The position numbers were made by a program, and so were the translations under genes. A stretch of 7,305 nucleotides of DNA from Syntrophomonadaceae bacterium. Lineage in GTDB: Bacteria > Bacillota > Dethiobacteria > DTU022 > UBA8154. The stretch spans positions 1 to 7,305 of the forward strand of contig PWWY01000133.1 in NCBI GenBank assembly GCA_003561325.1, read 5' to 3'. The stretch's first letter is position 1. Every line of letters starts with the position of its first letter. Of the stretch, positions 1-4,808 are shown one piece after another. The notes beneath the pieces were generated by a model. That model made no database searches. It had not been told where the DNA came from and saw only the letters and a program-made list of their open reading frames with translations.

Positions 1-26
1 AACCTCTTAAGCATTTTATTGAGCAT
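1..26 (-). CDS. start of a downstream gene in the Tad operon (partial)
   Basis: An ATG at 24-26 opens a reading frame MLNKMLKR that runs off the left edge. It is preceded by GAGGG with a 6-nt spacer, a good ribosome site. The ATG lies 23 bp after the tadE stop, on the same strand. Only eight codons are visible, so the product cannot be identified. A short basic N-terminus before a hydrophobic segment is typical of TadE/TadG-type pseudopilins, and these often come in tandem, but that is a guess from context. Confidence 0.55.
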
Positions 27-49
27 GATTTTCCCTCACTATATGTATT

Positions 50-499
50 TTAATCGGGCAAATTTTCAAAGCGCATGATAGACTGTGAAGAAAAAGAATA
101 GGCATTGCCGGTAAAAACATTAAGACCGGGGACAATAACGGGAACCGTTCCGTTTACCCTCACTTTTAATTCTTCTCCAACTTTCCTGGCCCCCGGGTCG
201 GTGGGGTTATAATTATCAGGGTCATATGGAGGGGTTATATCTATGTCCCCCTCCTCGAGGTTATTTAATAGCAAGGCAGCGGCAGCTTCTTTAACCCGCA
301 ACCGGACCTGTTCGTCATCGGCCCCTACAACCGCCAGTCGCGCACCTTCCCTGGCAGCACTCGTGACGGTGATATAGGCGTTAAAAACAATCCCAAACTG
401 GACGATCCCCATAACCAGCAACAGAAGAACCGGAAGCGTCAGGGCAAACTCGACCAGTGACTGGCCTTTTTGGTCTCTTTTAAAAAACAACCCCCTCAA
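50..499 (-). CDS. tadE: TadE-like pseudopilin (149 aa from the TTG start)
   Basis: TadE-family minor pseudopilin of the Tad/Flp pilus, processed by the prepilin peptidase and needed for pilus assembly in characterised Tad systems (family knowledge). Counting from the TTG, the sequence shows a short basic leader and a processing site KG|QSLVEF with G12 before the cut, Glu at +5 and Phe at +6. A roughly 20-residue hydrophobic helix (ALTLPVLLLLVMGIVQFG) and a soluble domain of about 105 residues follow. I chose TTG at 497-499 because GGAGG (508-512) sits 8 nt upstream and the leader then has the usual dozen residues. The longer frame opening with GTG at 554-556 would add 19 residues, including the ribosome site itself, and has no Shine-Dalgarno of its own. 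The gene lies 60 bp after the peptidase gene and is probably co-transcribed with it. Confidence 0.9.
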   Translation of the reverse strand: MRGLFFKRDQKGQSLVEFALTLPVLLLLVMGIVQFGIVFNAYITVTSAAREGARLAVVGADDEQVRLRVKEAAAALLLNNLEEGDIDITPPYDPDNYNPTDPGARKVGEELKVRVNGTVPVIVPGLNVFTGNAYSFSSQSIMRFENLPD

Positions 500-507
500 A
501 TAACTTT

Positions 508-512
508 CCTCC
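508..512 (-). promoter_or_regulatory. ribosome binding site that decides the tadE start
   Basis: Minus-strand GGAGG lies 8 nt before TTG at 497-499. It is the only strong Shine-Dalgarno in this stretch and it falls inside the longer alternative frame that begins with GTG at 554-556. It therefore argues for the shorter TTG-initiated protein. Confidence 0.75.
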
Positions 513-559
513 CCGGCTAAAACAAAAGTCTTTTCAACTATCACAGTGGGGCACACTAC

Positions 560-1159
560 TTATAACTTAATAAGCGCAATAACCGGTATCAGTTTATCGC
601 CTACAAGGACAATCACGGTGCCGGCTGCTATGGCTACACCGTAGGGCATGTAAATATTTTTAGCATCCTGCTCCTGGTGCTCCGGCAGTTGCTGGAAATA
701 CACTGTCAGATGGTTCAAGCACGGCTGCCTGAAACGGAGGTAAAGGGCTGTAAACAATGGAACTGCAGCCCTGCTCAACAGCTTTCGCAAGGTTTTCCAG
801 AGCTGGCCGTAAATGAGCAGGTAGACGACGGCAATCAGCCCCCCGCAAATAGCGGTAAAAATGGCTGCGGCTGCGACAAACTCCCACCCCCTCAGGGCAC
901 CGATAGCACCCAGAAGCTTTACGTCTCCGCCTCCCATACCGCCAAGGGCAAAAGGAATTAAGAAGATGGAAATCCCCAAAACCAGGCCCAGAAAGCTGAA
1001 AAGAAATCCTTCTATACCGCCCGTTAACGTATATATGGATAAACCCCAAAGTACGGCAGGAAAAGTGAGGAAGTTGGGGATTTTTTTCTCGGTCAAATCA
1101 AAAAAGACAGATAATAACAGCAGGGCTATCAAAACCAGGCCGTTAAGGTAGAATAGCAT
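560..1159 (-). CDS. tadV: prepilin peptidase, TadV/CpaA type (A24 aspartic protease)
   Basis: Integral-membrane aspartic protease (peptidase family A24A) that cuts the leader from Flp prepilins and TadE/TadF pseudopilins on the cytoplasmic face. The protein has 199 residues. The two catalytic aspartates are visible: D21 in FFDLTEKKIPN, just after the first hydrophobic helix, and D79 in the GMGGGDVKLLG motif. Hydrophobic segments lie near residues 3-20, 31-47, 52-73, 93-117 and 171-188. The family motif MPYGVAIAAG is at 171-180. There is no N-terminal methyltransferase domain, as in the short TadV/CpaA form rather than PilD. A basic, hydrophilic stretch of about 50 residues (118-168) separates the last two helices. 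The ATG at 1157-1159 follows AAGGAG (1168-1173) with 8-nt spacing. The gene begins 38 bp after the second flp gene. Sure of family. Confidence 0.95.
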   Translation of the reverse strand: MLFYLNGLVLIALLLLSVFFDLTEKKIPNFLTFPAVLWGLSIYTLTGGIEGFLFSFLGLVLGISIFLIPFALGGMGGGDVKLLGAIGALRGWEFVAAAAIFTAICGGLIAVVYLLIYGQLWKTLRKLLSRAAVPLFTALYLRFRQPCLNHLTVYFQQLPEHQEQDAKNIYMPYGVAIAAGTVIVLVGDKLIPVIALIKL

Positions 1160-1174
1160 AACCTCTGCTCCTTC

Positions 1175-1191
1175 CAGCTTGTATCAAGCTG
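1175..1191 (-). other. small hairpin between flp and tadV
   Basis: A perfect 7-bp inverted repeat with a 3-nt loop (CAGCTTG-TAT-CAAGCTG on the plus strand) lies between the flp stop and the tadV ribosome site, ending 2 nt from AAGGAG. There is no U-run, so it is not an intrinsic terminator. In RNA it could tune tadV translation or mark a processing point, but it is short and may be chance. Confidence 0.3.
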
Positions 1192-1197
1192 TGCTTA

Positions 1198-1377
1198 TCA
1201 TTTAACATCTTCCACTTCTTCACTGACCCTTTCAAATATATCAACAACATGGCCCCTGATGCCGACCATTAAAACGAAAAAAACCGTAATCGCGATCGCC
1301 CCGATAATCAAAGCGTATTCCGTCAGCCCCTGCCCGCTTTCGTCTCTTATCAGCATTAAAAAATAGCTGAGCAGCAT
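1198..1377 (-). CDS. flp: Flp-family type IVb prepilin, second copy (59 aa)
   Basis: Small structural or minor pilin of the Tad/Flp pilus. Read directly from the minus strand, the 59-residue product has a 15-residue leader ending RDESG, cut before Q16. The mature N-terminus is QGLTEYALIIGAIAI, with Glu at +5 and Tyr at +6 as TadV-type peptidases require. The rest is one hydrophobic helix and a short acidic tail (VSEEVEDVK). It resembles the upstream Flp (1531-1713), sharing GQGLTEYALI.GAIAI and GH..DIF. It differs in a bulkier, charged mid-section (FFVLMVGIRGH versus GILFAIGGH) and in the tail. The start ATG at 1375-1377 has GGAGG (1388-1392) 10 nt upstream. The mature protein would be 44 residues. 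Such short genes are easily missed by length cut-offs. Confidence 0.92.
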   Translation of the reverse strand: MLLSYFLMLIRDESGQGLTEYALIIGAIAITVFFVLMVGIRGHVVDIFERVSEEVEDVK

Positions 1378-1398
1378 GTTTCGGCAACCTCCATTCCT

Positions 1399-1428
1399 CG
1401 CTGTGGCCCGCTGTAGCCCGCTGTTTTG
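1399..1428 (-). repeat. three tandem 10-bp units in the flp leader
   Basis: On the plus strand the units CGCTGTGGCC, CGCTGTAGCC and CGCTGTTTTG follow one another. The first two differ at one base and the third matches only in its first half. They fill the space between the flp ribosome site and the large palindrome, and the third unit overlaps the left arm of that palindrome. Function unknown. Confidence 0.6.
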
Positions 1429-1465
1429 CTTTAGGCCTGCCTTAGGAGGCAGGCCTAAAGCAAAA
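1424..1465. repeat. 42-bp perfect palindrome between the two flp genes
   Basis: Arms 1424-1442 and 1447-1465 are exact reverse complements over 19 bp around a 4-base loop (TAGG on plus). Each arm holds TTTTGC, AGGCCT and GCC blocks. In the operon transcript this would be a very stable hairpin. It is not an intrinsic-terminator shape: in the direction of transcription the U-run is on the 5' side and the 3' side ends in AAAA. The position in a pilin intercistronic gap fits a REP-like stability or processing element, or a small dispersed palindromic repeat. Which of these is not decided by this window. Confidence 0.85.
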
Positions 1466-1530
1466 GGGGGTTCTTATACCACAATGACTTATACCGGCAT
1501 GATTAAAACAATCCGCTCCATATCCTTATA

Positions 1531-1713
1531 TCATTGATGCTGTGTTACGCCTCCCAATTCATCCTCGACCCCTGAAAAAATATCTCCAATATGGCCGCCA
1601 ATTGCGAATAATATCCCCACAACCGCAATAGCAATGGCCCCCAGGATAAGCGCGTATTCCGTAAGGCCCTGCCCCTTTTCATCCTTTACCAGCCTTTTGA
1701 TCAGTTCCAACAT
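1531..1713 (-). CDS. flp: Flp-family type IVb prepilin, first copy (60 aa)
   Basis: Probable major pilin subunit of the Tad/Flp pilus. The leader is MLELIKRLVKDEKG, cut after G14. The mature protein starts QGLTEYALILGAIAI, with Glu at +5 and Tyr at +6, then one hydrophobic helix to about residue 40, the DIF motif, and a short polar tail ending QHQ. The mature length would be 46 residues, normal for the family. The ATG at 1711-1713 has GGAGG 10 nt upstream. A nearer ATG, 2 nt after GGAGG, is out of frame and opens only six codons. This is the first gene after the 243-bp gap behind cpaF and has its own possible promoter region and a stable hairpin behind it. Both fit a separately and strongly expressed pilin (inference). 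Confidence 0.95.
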   Translation of the reverse strand: MLELIKRLVKDEKGQGLTEYALILGAIAIAVVGILFAIGGHIGDIFSGVEDELGGVTQHQ

Positions 1714-1792
1714 TTTGCCATTACCTCCAATTCATTTGTATTATCAAGTAATATAACCGGGAAATAACACCGCGCTGACGCAAGCGGGACAA

Positions 1793-1798
1793 ATTATA
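1793..1798 (-). promoter_or_regulatory. possible -10 box upstream of the first flp gene
   Basis: A minus-strand TATAAT lies 79 bp before the flp ATG. No convincing TTGACA stands 16-18 bp upstream; the bases there are GAGGAG-like. The same stretch can be read as AGGA (1817-1820) followed by GAAT (1798-1801), which loosely recalls a SigH-type promoter, but spacing and flanking bases do not fit well. The 243-bp gap, the terminator-like hairpin before it and the need for high pilin expression make a promoter here plausible, not shown. Confidence 0.25.
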
Positions 1799-1856
1799 TT
1801 CTTAGTTAACAACACCTCCTCGACACTTTAATTCCAAACACCCTTGCTGAAGTTTC

Positions 1857-1927
1857 AAAAGCGGGCGGCACGCTGCTGCTGGATGAATAAGCCTCTGCTC
1901 TACCTGTGTTGACACTGCCGCCGCTTT
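1857..1927 (-). terminator. terminator-like structure after cpaF
   Basis: On the minus strand AAAGCGGCGGCA (1916-1927) pairs with TGCCGCCCGCTTTT (1857-1870) as a 12-bp stem with one bulged C, directly followed by TTTT. The enclosed stretch of 45 bases is long for an intrinsic terminator, though it holds a short GTG-TCAA-CAC hairpin at the base side. The structure lies about 30 bp after the cpaF stop. It may end or attenuate transcription before flp. Confidence 0.35.
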
Positions 1928-1957
1928 CAGTCTGCTTGTATTACCTCGAAGCCTGCA

Positions 1958-4654
1958 TTACTCCCCGGATGGGCGCATCAGCAGGTAAAAAAAGCACCGC
2001 TGGTAGGCCAGGGCCAGTATACGCGCCTGCTCCGGTTCAACGGCCAGGGTCACCATGCCTGTCCCCTCCCTGTACCCATCACCTTTCCCGACAGCCAGCA
2101 CCAGTGCGTCTTCCACGGTAGAAGTGCTGCTCTCATCGCCGCTGCAGGTTACGAGCACGTCTACCCGGTCCCCCGTCTTGATAGACCAGGAAAGGGCGGC
2201 TGCATCGTTTACAGGAATGGAGATGCCCCTTTTGCCGCGGGGCACCCGGGGCAGTTTTTGGAAAGCGGCTTCAGGGTGCTCTCCAGGAGGCGGGGCCTGC
2301 CCCGTTTCCTGCAGCGGCTCGGGCTGCCGCTCCTGCGAAGGGCTTTCCACGGTAACACTCCAACTTGTCTCCGCGAACGCCGCTTCCCCGTAGCGGCTCT
2401 CCCCGGAGGCCCTGGTAACAGAGCTGAGTTGAGACTGCCCCGTATCCGGCAGTTCGTGCTGTACTTCAAAAACATACACTTCGCCGGCCGGAAGCTCGGC
2501 CAGGCTGCCTTCCCAACCGGAAAGGCTGTCGTATACCCGGACATTGAAAAGATCGACCTGCTTGGAAGAGTTGGTCACGGTAACGGTAAATCCTGTTTTA
2601 GAGCCGGGCTTTGCCACGGGGGGGGGCGCTACTTCAAGGTCCAGGACCGGCCCCAGTACGGGCAGGCAGTAGCTGTACTCGCATTCCACTTTTCTGCCAC
2701 CTCTGTCAGCAGCGCTGGCAAGAGTGGTCCCTTCAAAAGATTCCGTGCCGCTGCCGGAAATATAGCAGTCCACCTCAAAACGGCGCAACTGTCCCGCAGG
2801 GAGCATCTCCACCCGCGCGTTCCAGTCCAGGGCCTCGTCGGCCAGCTTCACGTCGTAAAGGTCAACATCCCCGCTGTTGCTAACATGGATGCTGAAGCTC
2901 ACTTCCTGCCCGCTTTCAGCAAAGAAGGGCGCCTGCGTAAAGAGCTCCAGGGTCGGCTGTGGAACGTCCCCGGCAGCGTTTTTCTCTTCGGGCGCGGCCG
3001 AAGCCAACTCCAGGGCGGTCCGGCTTTCTTCTGGCGAGGTCTCCTTATCGCGCAGAGGAAGGAGCTTGACCTTGCCGCTCCAGGCCGACATCTCGGCATC
3101 TTCCCCCGGTAGAGCGGTCTCTTCGTCTTCAGGACGGGCATCTTCCTCCTCCTCATCACCATCAACAGCAGCAAATTGCGGCAGCGCTTCCTCCTGCCCG
3201 GCGACAGCTGTGTCCTGAGAATCCGCGCTACCTTCCGCGGGAAAATCATCTTTTCCAGGCTGCTCTCTCTCTTCGACCTGGGAAGGGCTCGGGGGATGGG
3301 TTTCTATCCCCTGTTTCCAGCCGGAAAGCTCTTCAAAGCAGAAACTTTCCCCGTAGTCGTTCAGCTTCTCCATGCAAAAAGGGACAACTCCCGTGGGCAC
3401 GTGTCTGCCCAGCACGTAGCCTTTTTCATTGATGGAGGACTGCTTGAATACGAAAACATCCTGCAGAGTGATCGTATTTCCCTCCATCCCCACTACCTCG
3501 GCAATCCTGGTTATCTTTCGGGTGCCGTCCTTAAAGCGGGACTGGTGAATGATCAGGTCGATGGCGGAGGAGATCTGCTCGCGGATAGCTGTAAGTGGGA
3601 TCTCCATGCCTGCCATGAGCACCATTGTCTCCAGGCGGGAGATGGCATCACGAGGGTTGTTGGCGTGTAGGGTGGAGATGGATCCGTCATGGCCGGTGTT
3701 CATGGCCTGGAGCATATCCAGGGCCTCTCCCCCGCGCACCTCGCCGACGACAATGCGGTCCGGGCGCATCCGCAGAGAGTTAATCACCAGCTCGCGGATA
3801 GTAAACTGCCCTTTACCCTCTATGTTGGCAGGGCGGCTTTCCAGGGTAACGACGTGGTCCTGCTTCATCTGCAGCTCGGCGGTGTCCTCGATGGTGATGA
3901 TGCGATCGCTTTCCGGGATGAAGCTGGAAAGGACGTTCAAGGTGGTGGTCTTGCCGCTGCCGGTGCCGCCGGAAACGATAATGTTCACGCGGGCGCGCAC
4001 GGAGGCCTGCAGGAAAGAAGCTATTTCGGCGCTCATGGTCCCGAAATTTACGAGGTCTTCCACGGTGAAGGGGTCTACGGAAAACTTGCGGATGGTCATG
4101 GCCGGGCCTTTTAATGACAGGGGAGGAATAATGGCGTTGACGCGTGAGCCGTCCGGCAGGCGCGCATCTACGGTGGGACAGCTTTCGTCTATCCTGCGGC
4201 CCAGCGGGTTGATGATCTTATTGATGGTGTGGGAGAGATGGGCGTTGTCCCGGAAGGTCACATCAGTCTTGATAAGCTTGCCTTCCCGCTCCACATAAAC
4301 GTTGTCAAAACCATTGATCATGATCTCTGTCACAGTAGGGTCATTGATGAGCGAGTTAATGGGGCCGTAGCCGAAGATCTCGTCCGATACATAAGAGATC
4401 ACCTTTTGCTTGTCGGCTTGGGAAAGCTGGCGCTCTTCCTCCTCCAGGAACTGAACCAGCGTATCGTAGATCTGCTCGCTGAACTGCTTTCTTTGAAATC
4501 CGTCCAGTTTGTCAAGCTCCAAAGAATCGTCTACTGTATCGATAACCCGGCGCAGGGTTTCAACGGCAATCTCATCAAGCTCTTTTTTCTTGGCCGCCGC
4601 TACATTGGAAAGCTCCGCCGTATTGGCGCCATTATTTTTTAACTTCGAAAACAT
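1958..4654 (-). CDS. cpaF: CpaF/TadA pilus ATPase fused to two DUF11-like repeats and an RcpC/CpaB-like domain
   Basis: Residues 1-445 are a complete CpaF/TadA secretion ATPase, the hexameric cytoplasmic motor of Flp pilus assembly. It has a helical N-terminus, Walker A GGTGSGKTT (229-237), Asp box IEDTAELQ (255-262), Walker B region IVVGEVRGGEA (301-311), His box TGHDGSISTLHANNP (320-334) and the family ending FVFKQSSINEKG..GRHVPTGVVP. Family members normally stop near here. This one continues with a Pro/Glu/Asp-rich linker (about 450-565) and two related beta-rich repeats (565-665 and 668-772), which share V(S/T)NS...DL(Y/F)(D/N)V and LPAG....FEV. A Pro/Gln linker leads to residues 800-896, with GKRGISIPVN, IKTGDRVDVLVT, VEDALVLAVG and VTLAVEPEQARILALA; this reads as the C-terminal RcpC/CpaB domain. 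No membrane helix or signal peptide is seen. The ATG follows GGTGGGGGG with a 6-nt spacer. The ATPase call is firm, the RcpC call good, the repeat family tentative. Confidence 0.95.
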   Translation of the reverse strand: MFSKLKNNGANTAELSNVAAAKKKELDEIAVETLRRVIDTVDDSLELDKLDGFQRKQFSEQIYDTLVQFLEEEERQLSQADKQKVISYVSDEIFGYGPINSLINDPTVTEIMINGFDNVYVEREGKLIKTDVTFRDNAHLSHTINKIINPLGRRIDESCPTVDARLPDGSRVNAIIPPLSLKGPAMTIRKFSVDPFTVEDLVNFGTMSAEIASFLQASVRARVNIIVSGGTGSGKTTTLNVLSSFIPESDRIITIEDTAELQMKQDHVVTLESRPANIEGKGQFTIRELVINSLRMRPDRIVVGEVRGGEALDMLQAMNTGHDGSISTLHANNPRDAISRLETMVLMAGMEIPLTAIREQISSAIDLIIHQSRFKDGTRKITRIAEVVGMEGNTITLQDVFVFKQSSINEKGYVLGRHVPTGVVPFCMEKLNDYGESFCFEELSGWKQGIETHPPSPSQVEEREQPGKDDFPAEGSADSQDTAVAGQEEALPQFAAVDGDEEEEDARPEDEETALPGEDAEMSAWSGKVKLLPLRDKETSPEESRTALELASAAPEEKNAAGDVPQPTLELFTQAPFFAESGQEVSFSIHVSNSGDVDLYDVKLADEALDWNARVEMLPAGQLRRFEVDCYISGSGTESFEGTTLASAADRGGRKVECEYSYCLPVLGPVLDLEVAPPPVAKPGSKTGFTVTVTNSSKQVDLFNVRVYDSLSGWEGSLAELPAGEVYVFEVQHELPDTGQSQLSSVTRASGESRYGEAAFAETSWSVTVESPSQERQPEPLQETGQAPPPGEHPEAAFQKLPRVPRGKRGISIPVNDAAALSWSIKTGDRVDVLVTCSGDESSTSTVEDALVLAVGKGDGYREGTGMVTLAVEPEQARILALAYQRCFFYLLMRPSGE
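2618..2626 (-). repeat. C9 homopolymer inside cpaF codons
   Basis: Nine G on the plus strand read CCC CCC CCC on the coding strand and encode Pro677-Pro679, in the segment EVAPPPVAKP at the start of the second DUF11-like repeat. Gain or loss of one base would shift the frame and remove the second repeat and the RcpC-like domain while leaving the ATPase intact. This is a possible slippage site. Confidence 0.9.
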
Positions 4655-4696
4655 TTGTATCCCCCCACCAGTTAGAACAAGACAGACAAGCTACGG

Positions 4697-4717
4697 AAAA
4701 CCCCGGGATAATGGGGT
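4697..4717 (-). terminator. weak terminator-like hairpin in the cpaF leader
   Basis: On the minus strand ACCCC (4713-4717), an 8-base loop and GGGGT (4700-4704) form a 5-bp stem running into TTTT (4697-4700). It lies between the alternating hairpins and the cpaF ribosome site. A five-pair stem is weak for an intrinsic terminator, so I list it mainly because of its place in a leader that holds other hairpins. Confidence 0.2.
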
Positions 4718-4742
4718 GCCTGCTTCAAACCCTGACTCCAGC

Positions 4743-4773
4743 AGCACTGCAGGCAGTGCTGACGTCCACTGCC
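4743..4773 (-). promoter_or_regulatory. overlapping, mutually exclusive inverted repeats before cpaF
   Basis: Three related arms lie in a row on the plus strand: AGCACTGC (4743-4750), GGCAGTGCT (4752-4760) and CACTGCC (4767-4773). The middle arm can pair with the first over 8 bp (effectively 7 bp and a 4-nt loop) or with the third over 7 bp with an 8-nt loop, but not with both. In the minus-strand transcript this leader lies 89-119 nt before the cpaF start. Such competing hairpins resemble an attenuator or an RNA switch, but no ligand or protein site is recognised. Confidence 0.35.
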
Positions 4774-4788
4774 CTGAACGGGCCGGAT

Positions 4789-4805
4789 GCCGCTCTAGCA
4801 GCGGC
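4789..4805 (-). other. hairpin just after the EAL-HDOD stop codon
   Basis: A perfect 6-bp GC-rich inverted repeat (GCCGCT, 5-base loop CTAGC, AGCGGC on plus) begins 3 bp after the stop codon at 4809-4811. There is no U-run, so it is more likely a 3'-end stabilising or chance structure than an intrinsic terminator. Confidence 0.3.
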
Positions 4806-4808
4806 GCT

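Noticed and set aside
660..1049. 129-codon minus-strand frame inside the prepilin peptidase gene
   Set aside because: It is a shifted reading of a gene with clear catalytic motifs in the other frame.
1424..1465. Palindrome as an intrinsic terminator
   Set aside because: In the transcribed direction no U-run follows the stem; the 3' arm ends in AAAA.
1714..1740. Tiny frames MNWR and MAKCWN just before the first flp gene
   Set aside because: The first contains the flp ribosome site and the second starts only 2 nt after GGAGG; both end within six codons, so neither looks translated.
2258..3112. 284-codon open frame on the plus strand
   Set aside because: It lies antisense to the cpaF extension, has no recognisable domain, and long antisense frames are expected opposite GC-rich coding sequence.
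3549..4298. 249-codon open frame on the plus strand
   Set aside because: It is the mirror of the conserved ATPase core of cpaF; no domain or ribosome site supports it.
4655..4808. Possible cyclic-di-GMP riboswitch, because AAGCTACGG occurs here and an EAL gene is next door
   Set aside because: The motif is on the plus strand, opposite to transcription, and the other conserved parts of the GEMM fold are not seen on either strand.
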